This document shows positions 35,805 through 45,826 of a stretch of 61,208 bases of DNA, piece by piece (the stretch's first letter is position 1; the number at the start of each line of letters is the position of its first letter). The stretch is from Leisingera daeponensis (GTDB lineage: Bacteria; Pseudomonadota; Alphaproteobacteria; Rhodobacterales; Rhodobacteraceae): positions 1 to 61,208 of the forward strand of contig NZ_JAHVJA010000017.1 in the NCBI RefSeq assembly GCF_019801465.1. The letters are read 5' to 3'. Both the position numbers and the translations under genes were made by a program. The notes below the pieces were generated by a model, which saw only the letters and a list, made by a program, of their open reading frames with translations, was not told the DNA's origin and did no database searches.

Positions 35805-37412
35805 TTACGCCGATAATGCCCGGATGAGCCCTCGTGTCGAAGGGTCTTTACCGTCGGCCGGGGCACCTTTGATCATGGGCACAAGGGTGCTGGCGAGTTC
35901 CTTGCCCAGTTCGACACCCCACTGATCGAAGGAATTGATCCCCCAGATAGCGCCTTCGACGAACACCCTGTGCTCATATAGCGCAATAATCTGACCCAGT
36001 GAGTAGGGCGTCAGCAGCGGATAGGCGAGCGTCAATGAAGGGCGATTGCCCGGAAAGGTTCGGAACCCCGCCTGAACGCTCTGCTCCTTGCCCGAAAAAC
36101 CGAGTTCTGCGGCTATTTCCGCAGCCTGCTCCAATGAGCGGCCAAGCATCAACGCTTCGGATTGGGCAAGACAATTCGCTTTCAAAAGGTCGTGATGGTC
36201 CCGCAAACTGGGTTCATGGCTGCGGGCGGCCACCAGAAATTCAGCGGGAATGATTTCGGTTCCTTGATGCAGCAGCTGATAAAACGCATGCTGCCCGTTG
36301 GTTCCCGCTTCGCCCCAGACAACAGGCCCTGAATCGCGCTCCAACAGGTCTCCGCTGATGGAAACGCGCTTGCCGTTACTCTCCATGTCCAGCTGCTGGA
36401 GGTAGGCCGGCAATTTGGCCAGACGCTGGTCATAGGGCAGGATGGCGCGGGTTGAATAGCGGCAGATGTTGCGGTGCCAGATTCCGACAAGCCCCATCAG
36501 AAGCGGCATATTCCGTTGCCCGGGCTCGGTCAGAAAATGGATGTCCATATCCCGCGCTCCCGCCAGGAAATTGCGGAACTCCGCCGGGCCAATGGCTAGC
36601 ATGACCGGCAGTCCCACCGGCCCCCAAAGCGAATACCGGCCGCCTACCCAGTCGGCGAAACCGAAGACCCTTTCGGGGCTGATCCCCATGCCGGCGGTTT
36701 TCTCCAGCGCCGTGGAAACCGCGGCCAGATGTGACGCCGCCGCGCTTCCCAGGCCATTTTTCAGCCAGCTGATCGCGGTTTGAGCATTGGTCATCGTCTC
36801 AATCGTGGTGAAAGTCTTTGACGCGATAATGACCAGCGTCGAGCGGGGGTCGAGCTTGCGCAGCGTGTCGGAGATCTGGGCGCCGTCGACGTTGGAGACG
36901 AAGTGGCAGCGCGGTCCGTTGTGATAGGGGCTCAGCGCCCGGACGGCCATGACCGGCCCGAGGTCGGAGCCGCCGATGCCGATGTTCACTACATCGGTGA
37001 ATGCCCCGCCTCCTGCGGTTGCGATACGGCCCGAGCGGATGCCGTCGGCGAAATCCTCCATCGCCTGCAGGGTTTTACTTATCCCCGGGCGCACGTCCTC
37101 GCCATCAATTACCAGCGGTCCGCCATCGCCGGCACGCAGGGCTGTATGAAGCACCGACCGGTCTTCGGAGCGGTTGATCCGCTCGCCGCGGAACATGGCA
37201 TCGCGTTGACCGGCAACGTCCCGCATCTCGGCCAATTCCAGCAGCAGATCAAACGCCGCACCGTCGATGCTGGTCTTTGAGAAGTCCAGCAGCAGCCCGT
37301 TTGCTTCAACCGAAAACCTGTCAAAGCGCTGCGGGTCGTCGAACAAGGAAATGATCGGCCGCCCTTCTGCCGCGCTGTAGTTCTCCTGCAGCTTGGTCCA
37401 GATATCCATCAT
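35805..37412 (-). CDS. pgi: Glucose-6-phosphate isomerase
   Basis: The 535-residue product is a full-length phosphoglucose isomerase with the signatures NIGIGGSDLGPVMAVRAL, VSNVDGAQISDTL, TMTNAQTAISW and the C-terminal GSFDQWGVELGK-type motif (here NSFDQWGVELGKELA), which includes the catalytic lysine. It interconverts fructose 6-phosphate and glucose 6-phosphate in the cytosol. Here it is the last gene of zwf-edd-eda-pgi, overlapping eda by 4 bp. It feeds fructose 6-phosphate from the polyol pathway back to Zwf. The ATG at 37412 is followed at once by a second ATG. Confidence 0.95.
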   Translation of the reverse strand: MMDIWTKLQENYSAAEGRPIISLFDDPQRFDRFSVEANGLLLDFSKTSIDGAAFDLLLELAEMRDVAGQRDAMFRGERINRSEDRSVLHTALRAGDGGPLVIDGEDVRPGISKTLQAMEDFADGIRSGRIATAGGGAFTDVVNIGIGGSDLGPVMAVRALSPYHNGPRCHFVSNVDGAQISDTLRKLDPRSTLVIIASKTFTTIETMTNAQTAISWLKNGLGSAAASHLAAVSTALEKTAGMGISPERVFGFADWVGGRYSLWGPVGLPVMLAIGPAEFRNFLAGARDMDIHFLTEPGQRNMPLLMGLVGIWHRNICRYSTRAILPYDQRLAKLPAYLQQLDMESNGKRVSISGDLLERDSGPVVWGEAGTNGQHAFYQLLHQGTEIIPAEFLVAARSHEPSLRDHHDLLKANCLAQSEALMLGRSLEQAAEIAAELGFSGKEQSVQAGFRTFPGNRPSLTLAYPLLTPYSLGQIIALYEHRVFVEGAIWGINSFDQWGVELGKELASTLVPMIKGAPADGKDPSTRGLIRALSA

Positions 37413-38062
37413 GCGCTTCCCCCCAGTTGCGCGGCCTGTCTGGCCAGCAATTCAATCCCGTCCCAGTTCCCGGCCGCAATCATATCCTTTGGCGCAACCC
37501 AGCTGCCCCCCGCACACAGCACGTTGCTGAGGGACAGATAATTTTCAGCGTTTGCGGGACTGATACCGCCGGTGGGGCAAAAGGTGATCTGCGGCAGCGG
37601 TGCGCCGATGGCCTTCAAAGCCGGGGCGCCGCCTGACGCCTCCGCAGGAAAAAACTTGAGCATTTCGTAGCCCCGCGCCAGCAACCGCATGGCCTCGGTC
37701 GCGGTGGCCGCGCCCGGCAGCAGCGGCAGCTGTTCCGCCTCGCAGGCGGCCAGGAGTTCATCTGTGGCACCGGGTGAAACCCCGAAGGCCGCTCCGGCGG
37801 CCTTGGCGGCGCGGACATCCTCCGGCGTGATCAGCGTGCCGGCGCCGACATGGCCGCCCGGAACCCCGGACATGGCGCGGATCGCCTCCAGCGCGTCCGG
37901 GGTGCGCAGGGTGACTTCCAGGGCGGGGAGCCCTCCCGCGACCAGCGCTTCGGCCAGCGGGCGGGCCGTGGAAGCATCTTCAATAACCAGCACCGGCACT
38001 ATCGGGGCGAGGCCGCAGAACTCGCGGGTCAGCTGGCTGGCATCTTTGGGTGATAAGGTCAT
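37409..38062 (-). CDS. eda: 2-dehydro-3-deoxy-phosphogluconate aldolase (KDPG aldolase)
   Basis: The 217-residue class I aldolase has the order VPVLVIEDASTARPLAEALVAGGLPALEVTLRT (substrate-binding Glu), GAGTLITPEDV, and MLKFFPAEASGGAPALKA with the Schiff-base lysine in KFFPA. It cleaves KDPG to pyruvate and glyceraldehyde 3-phosphate, the last step of the Entner-Doudoroff route. It starts 3 bp after edd and overlaps pgi. Confidence 0.95.
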   Translation of the reverse strand: MTLSPKDASQLTREFCGLAPIVPVLVIEDASTARPLAEALVAGGLPALEVTLRTPDALEAIRAMSGVPGGHVGAGTLITPEDVRAAKAAGAAFGVSPGATDELLAACEAEQLPLLPGAATATEAMRLLARGYEMLKFFPAEASGGAPALKAIGAPLPQITFCPTGGISPANAENYLSLSNVLCAGGSWVAPKDMIAAGNWDGIELLARQAAQLGGSA

Positions 38063-38065
38063 GGA

Positions 38066-39877
38066 TCAGGCTCCGAAAATGGAGGCGCCGTCCGTTGCGG
38101 CGCTGACAGAGTTACGGAAGGCTGCGAACAGCTCGCGGCCGGTTCCGGATTGATTGGCGGTCAGGTCTGCAGACGCCGCCGGGCGTTCGCGGACACCTTC
38201 GGTCAGGATTTCGAGTGTTCCGGCCATGGCATCCACACATAGGAGGTCGCCGTCCTGCAGGCGGGCAATTGCGCCGCCGTCGACGGCTTCAGGGCTGACA
38301 TGGATCGCCGCAGGCACCTTTCCAGAGGCGCCGGACATGCGGCCATCGGTGACCAGTGCAACCTTCTGGCCGCGGCCCTGCAGGATCGCCAGCAGCGGCG
38401 TCAGGCTGTGCAGCTCAGGCATGCCGTTGGCCTTTGGCCCCTGGAAGCGCACGACCACTATCACATCCCCGGTGAATTCACCGGCTTTGAAAGCGGCTTT
38501 GACTTCGTTCTGATCGGCAAAGACGCGCACCGGCGCCTCGACTACCTGATGTTCAGGCGCCACGGCAGAAACCTTCATGACCGCGGTGCCAAGATTGCCG
38601 GTCAAACGCTTCAGACCGCCGGTCGGCTGGAACGGGTCGTGCGGCGGGCGCAGGATGGCCTCGTTCAGACTGCGGCCCGCACCCTTGCGCCAGGCCAGGA
38701 CGCCATCGTCCAGCACAGGCTCCTGAGTGTAAATCTCCAGCCCCTCGCCTGCCACGGTCATGGTGTCCGGATGCAGCTGCCCGGCTTCCAGCAAGCGGCC
38801 GATCATGTAACCAAGGCCGCCTGCGGCATGGAAATGGTTCACATCCGCAAGCCCGTTGGGATAGACCCGTGCCATTAGCGGGGTGACTTCGGAGAGATCC
38901 GAGAAATCTTGCCAGTCGAGCACGATCCCGCCCGCACGTGCCATGGCCACCAGGTGGATTAGAAGGTTGGTCGAACCGCCAGTGGCATTCAGCCCGACGA
39001 TCCCGTTCACAAAGGCCCTTTCATCAAGAATGCTGCAGACTGGCGTGTAGTGATTGCCAAGCGCACTGAGCGACAAGGCGCGTTTGGCGCCTTCCTGGGT
39101 CAGGGCATCGCGCAGCGCGCTGTCCGGCGGCACGAAGCTGGCGCCTGGCAGGTGCAGCCCCATGAATTCCATCAGCATTTGGTTGGTGTTGGCTGTGCCG
39201 TAAAAGGTGCAGGTGCCCGGCCCGTGATAGGCGGCCATCTCAGCAGCCAGCAGCGTATCCCGTTCAACTTCACCCGCTGCAAACTGCTGGCGGACTTTGG
39301 CCTTTTCGTCATTGGCCAATCCGCTGGTCATGGGCCCCGCGGGCAGGAAGACAGTGGGAAGATGGCCGAAGGCCTGGGCGGCAATGACCAGCCCGGGCAC
39401 GATCTTGTCGCAAACCCCCAGATAGACCGCAGCGTCGAATGTCGCGTGGCTGAGCGCAACTGAGGCCGCCAGCGCAATCACATCGCGGGAAAACAGGCTC
39501 AACTCCATGCCCGCCTCCCCCTGGGTGACGCCATCGCACATGGCAGGCACCCCGCCCGCCACCTGCGCGGTGCCGCCCGCCTCGCGGGCTGCCTGCTTGA
39601 TCAGGGCCGGATAATGTTCAAAGGGCTGATGTGCCGACAGCATGTCGTTATAGGCGGTGACGATGCCGAGGTTGCCTGCCTTGCGCTCGACCAAATGCGC
39701 TTTGTCACCACCCGAAGCGGCGTAGGCATGGGCCTGGCCGCTGCAGGACAGATGCCCCCTGGCAGGGCCCTTTGCCGCGGCGCGCTTCATTTGATCCAGA
39801 TACGCGGCCCGGGTGGTTTCGCTGCGGGCAATGATGCGATCGGTCACGCGCAGAAGAATGTCGTTGAGCTGGCTCAT
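38066..39877 (-). CDS. edd: Phosphogluconate dehydratase
   Basis: The 603-residue enzyme of the IlvD/Edd family dehydrates 6-phosphogluconate to KDPG. Fe-S cluster cysteines are likely those in [26 protein letters not shown] and [11 protein letters not shown]. Landmarks [14 protein letters not shown] and [23 protein letters not shown] are typical of Edd. It is 92 bp after zwf and 3 bp before eda, in one operon. Confidence 0.95.
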   Translation of the reverse strand: MSQLNDILLRVTDRIIARSETTRAAYLDQMKRAAAKGPARGHLSCSGQAHAYAASGGDKAHLVERKAGNLGIVTAYNDMLSAHQPFEHYPALIKQAAREAGGTAQVAGGVPAMCDGVTQGEAGMELSLFSRDVIALAASVALSHATFDAAVYLGVCDKIVPGLVIAAQAFGHLPTVFLPAGPMTSGLANDEKAKVRQQFAAGEVERDTLLAAEMAAYHGPGTCTFYGTANTNQMLMEFMGLHLPGASFVPPDSALRDALTQEGAKRALSLSALGNHYTPVCSILDERAFVNGIVGLNATGGSTNLLIHLVAMARAGGIVLDWQDFSDLSEVTPLMARVYPNGLADVNHFHAAGGLGYMIGRLLEAGQLHPDTMTVAGEGLEIYTQEPVLDDGVLAWRKGAGRSLNEAILRPPHDPFQPTGGLKRLTGNLGTAVMKVSAVAPEHQVVEAPVRVFADQNEVKAAFKAGEFTGDVIVVVRFQGPKANGMPELHSLTPLLAILQGRGQKVALVTDGRMSGASGKVPAAIHVSPEAVDGGAIARLQDGDLLCVDAMAGTLEILTEGVRERPAASADLTANQSGTGRELFAAFRNSVSAATDGASIFGA

Positions 39878-39969
39878 TGGTGCGCTCCCTTGGGAAAACG
39901 GATTGGCGGGACGTTACAGAGGAGGTGAGGTTTGGCCGGGGCGGGGCTCGTGCAATCCTGATGCATTGC

Positions 39970-41421
39970 TCAACCCCCGATCTCGCGCCACCGCCGGTCC
40001 TCGCGGTGCAGCAGCATCAGGGCGTCCTCGGGGCCAGCCCCTCCCGGATCGTACGGAGACGGGGCAGGCCCGGCGTCTTCCCAAGCGGCAATGATGGGAT
40101 CCGCCCAGGTCCAGGCTGCCTCGACCTCATCGCCGCGCATGAACAGGGTCTGGTCGCCGCGGATCACGTCCATGATCAGACGTTCATAGGCATCTTGGGG
40201 TTCAGCGCGTCCCCCCAGCGCCTCGGCAAAGGTCATGTCCAGCGACACCTCCGCCAGACGGAAACCGCCCGGACCCGGCTCCTTGATCGTGTTGCGCAGG
40301 GTGATGCCTTCATCCGGCTGCAGGCGAATAATCATTGCGTTGCTGCGCCGCCCGTCCATGTCCGGAAAGATCATGTGCGGCGGGTCGCGGAACACCACCG
40401 CAATTTCGGAACAGCGCGCCCGCAGTTTTTTGCCCGTGCGCAGGTAGAACGGCGTGCCCGCCCACCGCCAGTTACCGATATTCACTTTCATGGCGATGAA
40501 GCTTTCGGTGCTGCTGTGCGGGTTGCCGGCATGGTCGCAGTAGCTGCCCGCGCTGCCTTGGGCGCGGTACTGGCCGCGCACGATGTCCGATGGCGCCACC
40601 GGTTCCAGCGCCTCGATCACCTTGACCTTCTCATCGCGCACCGCGTCGGAGGTAAAGCGCGACGGCGGCTCCATCGCGGTCAGACACAAGAGCTGCATCA
40701 GGTGGTTCTGCACCATGTCCCGCATCGCACCGGAGCGGTCGTAATATTCGCCGCGCCCCTCGACGCCGAGGCTTTCGGCCACGGTGATTTGCACATGGTC
40801 CACATGGGTGGAGTTCCACAAAGGCTCCCACAGGGCGTTGGCAAAGCGCAGCGCCATCAGGTTCTGCACGGTTTCTTTGCCCAGATAGTGGTCGATCCGG
40901 TAGATCTGATGCTCGTCGAAGTTGCGGCGCAGATCCGCATTCAAATCCCGCGCCGAAGCCAGATCGTGACCGAAGGGCTTTTCCACCACAACCCGGCTGT
41001 TTGCCGATGCGATGCCCCGGCTTTTCAGATTGGACGCGATGGAGCCGAACAGCGCAGGCGAGACCGAGAGATAGAACGCCTGCACCACATCTGGCCTGAT
41101 TGCCTCGGCAAGTGTGTCCCAATCGTCCTCGCCTCCGGCATCGACACGAACGTACTCCACGCTGGCAAGGAACTTTTCCAGCAGGGCTGACTGTTTGGCC
41201 GCCTGCGGCGCAAATTCCAGCAGGCTGGCATGCACCGCCTCGGTGAACTCCGCCCGGTTCATCGCTGAGCGGGCAGTACCGATGATGCGTGCCCCCTCCG
41301 GCATCTGCCCCACCGCAAACCGGTGAAATAGGCCAGGCAGAATTTTGCGGCGTGCAAGATCGCCGGTGGCACCGAACAGGATCAGGTCAAAGGGATCGAC
41401 GGGGATGACACGGGACACCAT
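39970..41421 (-). CDS. zwf: Glucose-6-phosphate 1-dehydrogenase
   Basis: The 483-residue product has the NADP fold LILFGATGDLARRKI near the N-terminus, the active site RIDHYLGKETVQNLMALRFANALWEP and the substrate loop AGSYCDHAG. It oxidises glucose 6-phosphate to 6-phosphogluconolactone. I chose the ATG at 41421 (MVSRVIPVDPFDLI), although the frame opens at 41472. Its own ribosome-binding site is weak, and a 22-codon ORF with a strong site ends 4 bp upstream, so its translation may be coupled to that ORF. No pgl gene follows, unlike many zwf loci. Confidence 0.94.
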   Translation of the reverse strand: MVSRVIPVDPFDLILFGATGDLARRKILPGLFHRFAVGQMPEGARIIGTARSAMNRAEFTEAVHASLLEFAPQAAKQSALLEKFLASVEYVRVDAGGEDDWDTLAEAIRPDVVQAFYLSVSPALFGSIASNLKSRGIASANSRVVVEKPFGHDLASARDLNADLRRNFDEHQIYRIDHYLGKETVQNLMALRFANALWEPLWNSTHVDHVQITVAESLGVEGRGEYYDRSGAMRDMVQNHLMQLLCLTAMEPPSRFTSDAVRDEKVKVIEALEPVAPSDIVRGQYRAQGSAGSYCDHAGNPHSSTESFIAMKVNIGNWRWAGTPFYLRTGKKLRARCSEIAVVFRDPPHMIFPDMDGRRSNAMIIRLQPDEGITLRNTIKEPGPGGFRLAEVSLDMTFAEALGGRAEPQDAYERLIMDVIRGDQTLFMRGDEVEAAWTWADPIIAAWEDAGPAPSPYDPGGAGPEDALMLLHREDRRWREIGG

Positions 41422-41425
41422 CAGC

Positions 41426-41494
41426 TTAGCCCACCCGCTTGAAGGGCGCCCCGGCCCGCGGCTTGCGGCCAATGGCGGCGAACTGGATGGTCAT
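41426..41494 (-). CDS. Possible 22-codon leader ORF upstream of zwf
   Basis: An ATG at 41494 with CAGGAG 8-9 bp upstream opens a frame encoding MTIQFAAIGRKPRAGAPFKR plus VG and ends with TAA at 41426, 4 bp before the zwf ATG. It is basic at its C-terminus and shows no run of regulatory amino-acid codons. It may be a translational-coupling leader, since zwf itself lacks a good ribosome-binding site. Alternatively it is chance. It is too short to judge by homology. Confidence 0.4.
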   Translation of the reverse strand: MTIQFAAIGRKPRAGAPFKRVG

Positions 41495-41539
41495 GGCGTT
41501 TTCTCCTGACGGCTTTGCTGCGGGTTCATAAATTGAATC

Positions 41540-41562
41540 CTCGTCGGTAGCGCTAACATTTC
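41540..41562. promoter_or_regulatory. LacI-type operator-like dyad upstream of zwf
   Basis: The 8-bp core TAGCGCTA (41548-41555) with central CG, flanked by CGG and ACA, has the form of LacI-family operators. It lies between the fructokinase stop and the zwf leader, and differs from the smo operator (TTTACGCGCGTAAA), so a second LacI-type regulator outside the window would be needed. Confidence 0.4.
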
Positions 41563-41593
41563 TGAGCGAAAAAGAGGACAAGAAAGTGTGCAT

Positions 41594-42520
41594 TTACAGC
41601 TCTCCGGCCCAGGGTGGGTTGGCGCCGGCGCGCGACACGGTAATCGCCGCCACTTTCGCACCCTGCTCCATTGCCTGCTGCAGAACGTCAGGCGGCAAAG
41701 CAGCCAGCTCCGGTTTCGTTAGCCGGCCAAGCTCGGACAGTTTGGCAAGAACGCCCGCATTGAAGGTGTCGCCGGCCCCGACGGTGTCGGATATTTTGGC
41801 CCGAACAGCAGGCACACGCACTTCGCCGCCGTTCGCAAGATACCCGGTCGCCCCTTCGCCGCCGCGGGTCAGGATCAGAGCGGATGGCCCCCGTTCCAGA
41901 AGGATGGACACTTTCTCGCTCAGCGACAGCGGGTCCGGCAGCAGCCAGTTCAGGTCTTCGTCGGAAACCTTCACGATATCCGCCTGCGCCACCATGCGGT
42001 CCAGCCTTGCGCGGTACCTCGCGATGTCCTTGATGAACCTGGGGCGGATGTTCGGGTCAATCATCACTGCGCGATCCGTGGCTTCGCGATCCAGCAGCGC
42101 GGCATAGGCATCGGCGCAAGGCTCAGAGGCCAGGCTGATCCCACCGAAAAACAGGGCCGAGACCTCCTGAGGGAGCTTGGGCATGTCGCCAGACTCAAGC
42201 ATGCGCCCGGCTGAGTTCTCGTCGAAGAAGCAATAGGTGGCATGGCCATCCACCAGGCGGACAAAGGCCAGTGTGGTGGGGCGGCCGGACTGGATCACCA
42301 GCGAAGTGTCAACATGACTGGCCTTCAGCGACTCGGCCAGCTGCCGCCCGAACATGTCGGTAGACAGGCCGGTCAGCATCCCGGCCCGCACCCCAAGCCG
42401 CCCCAACGCAATTGCTGTATTGAACACCGCCCCTCCGGGATGAGGCACAAACCCGTCCGGTCCGTCCCCAGTTGGCGCGGGGACCATGTCAATCAGGGCT
42501 TCTCCGCTGCATAGGATCAT
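41594..42520 (-). CDS. PfkB-family carbohydrate kinase, probable fructokinase
   Basis: The 308-residue ribokinase-fold kinase begins ILCSGEALIDMVPAP and carries PHPGGAVFNTAIALGRLG (PfkB signature 1) and SDTVGAGDTFNAGVLAKL (signature 2, catalytic Asp in GAGD). It overlaps mtlK by 4 bp at the end of the smo operon. It most likely phosphorylates fructose made by SmoS and MtlK to fructose 6-phosphate, which Pgi and Zwf next door consume. 2-keto-3-deoxygluconate kinase is the main alternative from sequence alone, but context argues against it. Confidence 0.87.
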   Translation of the reverse strand: MILCSGEALIDMVPAPTGDGPDGFVPHPGGAVFNTAIALGRLGVRAGMLTGLSTDMFGRQLAESLKASHVDTSLVIQSGRPTTLAFVRLVDGHATYCFFDENSAGRMLESGDMPKLPQEVSALFFGGISLASEPCADAYAALLDREATDRAVMIDPNIRPRFIKDIARYRARLDRMVAQADIVKVSDEDLNWLLPDPLSLSEKVSILLERGPSALILTRGGEGATGYLANGGEVRVPAVRAKISDTVGAGDTFNAGVLAKLSELGRLTKPELAALPPDVLQQAMEQGAKVAAITVSRAGANPPWAGEL

Positions 42521-44052
42521 GTGTCCAAGCTCCCCTGGGCCTGCTCATGCCCGGTATAGGCGCGTAAAGCAGCTTCGCATCCTTCCGACCAGATCAGGCT
42601 GAGCCAGCGCGAAAACTCCACAGCGAACCATTGGTTGCCGGCCAGATCACCGTAGATATCATGCTGTTCGAGCCAGGCTTGCGGACGCAGCCTTGCGGCC
42701 ATTGCAGCCTCAGCCAGCGCTTCCCAATGGGGGTCGTTGGCCTCAATCCCGGTGCTGTCCTCCCGGGTGCCTGCACACATGCGCGCCCAAAGCGCCTCGA
42801 CGAGGCTCAGGCCTGCGATCGGGCCGCCTGCTGCCAGCGCATCCCGCAGAATGGGATGGACAAATCCCGGGTGCCGGGAGGAGCCGTCAAAGGCTACCCG
42901 CCGGACCGTGTCGCGGATGGCGGCGTTGGAAAACCGCCGCTCGATCAGTTCGGCATAGTCTTGCGGGTTCATTCCCGGAACCGCTGCAACGTAAGGGGCA
43001 ATCTCCTCTTGCTGGACCTTTTGGAACAACGCGGCAATCAGCGGATGCTCCATACAATCGGCGATGGTCTCTACCGACAGCATCTCTCCGGCATTGGCCA
43101 AAACCTGGTGGCCCGCATTCAAAATGCGGATTTTCATCACCTCGTAGTCATGCACAGAGGGTGTGAACACTGCCCCGGCCTTATTCCAGTCGGGCCGACC
43201 CGCGCAGAAGTCATCCTCAATCACCCATTGGCGGTAGTTTTCATGGGTGACGGGGACGGCATCTTCGATGCCCAGTTTACGGGCAAGGGCAATTTCGACG
43301 GGACCGGTTGCGGGCACAATGCAGTCGACCATCGAATTCGGGAAACTGCAGGTCTGATCGATCCAATCCGCCAGCTTCGGGTCGGTGAGCCTTGCCAGCG
43401 AGACCACCGCTTGCCGGGTGGCGTTGCCATTGCCGCGGAGGTTGTCGCAACTTTGAACGGTAAATGGGCCGGCTCCGGCATCGCGCCTGGTTTTCAGCGC
43501 AGCTGCAATGGCTCCGAAAACAGTGCAGGGACGGGTTGGATTCTCCACGTCATGACGAATGTCGGGGTGCCGCACATCCAGCCCGCCGGTTGCCGGGTCC
43601 AAGAAATAACCGCCTTCGGTCACGGTCAGCGACACGATACGAATTGCGGGATCGGCCATGGCGCGGATCAGCGCGCCGTTCCCGTCTTCTATCGGCAGGT
43701 AATCGATCATCGATCCAGTGATCTCGGCCGAAACGCTGCCAGGCGCTAGTTCAATCAGGGTGGTCAGGCAATCCTGCGCCAGCAGTTTCTGCCGCATCGC
43801 GGCATCATACGGGCGTACCCCGGCGCCGATGATGGCCCAATCCTTTGCCAGGCCCTTCTGCATCAGCCGGTGCAGATACCAGGCCTGGTGCGCACGGTGG
43901 AAATTGCCGAGGCCGATGTGGATGATCCCCGGCTTCAGTGAGGCGCGGTCGTATCCGGGACCTGCAATACCTTCGGGCAGATCCTTCAGCGCCTCCTGGC
44001 TCAGTTTAACCGGAGTAAGTTGTGCTGTTTCGCGTTCCATCAGCTCATCCAT
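42517..44052 (-). CDS. mtlK: Mannitol 2-dehydrogenase (polyol dehydrogenase family)
   Basis: The 511-residue long-chain polyol dehydrogenase has the N-terminal NAD-binding segment PGIIHIGLGNFHRAHQAWYLHRL and the catalytic pattern K-x4-N-x2-H in MKIRILNAGHQVLANAGE. The central domain entry reads FPNSMVDCIVPAT. It oxidises D-mannitol to fructose with NAD, as MtlK in Rhodobacter sphaeroides. The start is ambiguous: ATG at 44052 (13-bp overlap with smoS) or ATG at 44040 (TGATG overlap, giving MERETAQL). Confidence 0.9.
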   Translation of the reverse strand: MDELMERETAQLTPVKLSQEALKDLPEGIAGPGYDRASLKPGIIHIGLGNFHRAHQAWYLHRLMQKGLAKDWAIIGAGVRPYDAAMRQKLLAQDCLTTLIELAPGSVSAEITGSMIDYLPIEDGNGALIRAMADPAIRIVSLTVTEGGYFLDPATGGLDVRHPDIRHDVENPTRPCTVFGAIAAALKTRRDAGAGPFTVQSCDNLRGNGNATRQAVVSLARLTDPKLADWIDQTCSFPNSMVDCIVPATGPVEIALARKLGIEDAVPVTHENYRQWVIEDDFCAGRPDWNKAGAVFTPSVHDYEVMKIRILNAGHQVLANAGEMLSVETIADCMEHPLIAALFQKVQQEEIAPYVAAVPGMNPQDYAELIERRFSNAAIRDTVRRVAFDGSSRHPGFVHPILRDALAAGGPIAGLSLVEALWARMCAGTREDSTGIEANDPHWEALAEAAMAARLRPQAWLEQHDIYGDLAGNQWFAVEFSRWLSLIWSEGCEAALRAYTGHEQAQGSLDT

Positions 44053-44813
44053 TGTCCACCGTCCACGTTGTAGGTTTGGGCGACGACGTAGCTGGCCTCG
44101 TCAGAAGCCAGAAAAACGGCCATGCCGGTGAGATCGTCCGCCCGCCCCATGCGCCCATAGGGCACCGCCTGCGCCACCTCTTGCTTCTTCTGACCCGGCG
44201 CCTTGCCCTCATATTTTGCAAAGAGCGCATCGACGCCGTCCCAGTGCTCACCCTCCACCACGCCGGGAGAGATGGCGTTCACGTTGATCCCGTGCCGGAT
44301 CAGATTGAGGCCGGCGGATTGGGTCAGGCTGATGATGGCAGCCTTGGTGGCGCAATAGACGGCAACCAGCGGTTCTCCGCGCCGGCCCGCCTGGCTGGCC
44401 ATGTTGATGATCGTGCCGCCCTCGCCGCGTTCAATCATGTGCCGGGCCACTGCCTGCAGAGTGAACAGAGTTCCGGCGACATTGACCGCAAAGGTGCGCT
44501 CATAGTCTTGGCGTGTGATTTCACTAACCGGAGCGGCGGTGAAGACGGCCGCGTTGTTGATCAGGATGTCAATCCGCCCCAGCTCTGAGACCGTTTCGGC
44601 AACGGCCTGTTCGATACTGGTCTGATCGGTGACATCCAGCCGGACGGCAATCGACCCGCCACCCAGTTCCTCAGCTGCTGTCTGCGCGCCGTCGAAATCA
44701 ATATCAGCAATGGCTACACGGGCCCCTTCGCGGACATAAGCCTCCGCGAAGGCGCGGCCGATCCCGCGGGCGCTGCCGGTGATCAGCGCTGTTTTGCCTG
44801 CCAGCCGTTTCAT
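44040..44813 (-). CDS. smoS: Sorbitol dehydrogenase (short-chain dehydrogenase SmoS)
   Basis: The 257-residue SDR has the cofactor motif TGSARGIG (residues 13-20), NNAAVF, the catalytic Ser in [11 protein letters not shown] and the YxxxK in VYCATKAA. The sequence closely follows the Rhodobacter sphaeroides SmoS type, including the C-terminal [11 protein letters not shown]. It oxidises D-glucitol to fructose, and galactitol to tagatose in the known enzyme. It overlaps smoK by 4 bp. Confidence 0.93.
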   Translation of the reverse strand: MKRLAGKTALITGSARGIGRAFAEAYVREGARVAIADIDFDGAQTAAEELGGGSIAVRLDVTDQTSIEQAVAETVSELGRIDILINNAAVFTAAPVSEITRQDYERTFAVNVAGTLFTLQAVARHMIERGEGGTIINMASQAGRRGEPLVAVYCATKAAIISLTQSAGLNLIRHGINVNAISPGVVEGEHWDGVDALFAKYEGKAPGQKKQEVAQAVPYGRMGRADDLTGMAVFLASDEASYVVAQTYNVDGGQWMS

Positions 44814-45814
44814 GCGATCCGCAGCCCTTCAGCGTCAAATTTGTGAATCACATCGGCGCGCGGGGTCATGAAGATGCGGTCTCCGTGGCGGAACCCGACT
44901 TCGCCGTCAGCGCGCACGGTGATGGTTTCTGCCAGACCGGTGCCGTGGACGTGAAAGAATGTGTCCGAGCCCAGATGTTCTGAGACGCTGACCACACCCG
45001 ACCAGGTGCCTGCCTCGCCGGACACCTCGATATGCTCGGGACGGATGCCAATGGTGTGGGCGCCGTGTTTAGCGGCTTCTTTGCCCTCGATGAAGTTCAT
45101 CTTGGGTGAGCCGATGAAGCCGGCCACGAACTTATTGCGCGGTGTGTGGTAAAGCTCGAGCGGCGAGCCGACCTGTTCGATCACCCCGGCTTGCAGCACT
45201 ACGATTTTGTCGGCCATGGTCATGGCTTCGACCTGGTCATGGGTCACGTAGATCATCGTGGTTTCCAGCCGTTCATGCAGTTCGGAGATCTCCAGCCGCA
45301 TTCCCACGCGCAGGGCCGCATCAAGGTTCGACAGCGGCTCGTCGAAGAGAAAGGCCGAAGGTTCCCGCACGATGGCGCGCCCGATGGCCACCCGCTGGCG
45401 CTGCCCGCCAGACAGCTGGCCGGGACGGCGGTCCAGGTAATCGGTGAGGTTCAGCGCATTGGCGGCGGCTTCGATGCGGCGGTTCTGTTCTTCAACCGGG
45501 ACCTTGGCCATCTTCATCGGGAAAGCGATGTTCTTGCGCACCGACATATGCGGATAGAGCGCGTAGGACTGAAACACCATCGCCAGGCCGCGCTTGGCGG
45601 GCGGAACATGGGTGGCGTCCTGCTTGTCGATGCGGATCTGGCCGGAGGATACGTCCTCCAAACCGGCGATCAGCCGCAGCAGGGTGGACTTGCCGCATCC
45701 AGAAGGGCCAACGAAGACCGTGAATTCGCCGTCGTCGATGGTCAGGTCCAGGGGTGGGATGACTTGCACGTCGCCAAAGCTTTTGGAGACTTTGTCCAGA
45801 GTAATGCGTCCCAT
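44810..45814 (-). CDS. smoK: Polyol ABC transporter ATPase (MalK-type)
   Basis: The 334-residue ATPase has Walker [14 protein letters not shown]-loop [14 protein letters not shown], signature [19 protein letters not shown], Walker [13 protein letters not shown] and H-switch [10 protein letters not shown]. The C-terminal TOBE/regulatory domain shows GIRPEHIEV. It powers sorbitol/mannitol import through SmoFG. Confidence 0.94.
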   Translation of the reverse strand: MGRITLDKVSKSFGDVQVIPPLDLTIDDGEFTVFVGPSGCGKSTLLRLIAGLEDVSSGQIRIDKQDATHVPPAKRGLAMVFQSYALYPHMSVRKNIAFPMKMAKVPVEEQNRRIEAAANALNLTDYLDRRPGQLSGGQRQRVAIGRAIVREPSAFLFDEPLSNLDAALRVGMRLEISELHERLETTMIYVTHDQVEAMTMADKIVVLQAGVIEQVGSPLELYHTPRNKFVAGFIGSPKMNFIEGKEAAKHGAHTIGIRPEHIEVSGEAGTWSGVVSVSEHLGSDTFFHVHGTGLAETITVRADGEVGFRHGDRIFMTPRADVIHKFDAEGLRIA

Positions 45815-45826
45815 GATTTCGTCTCC

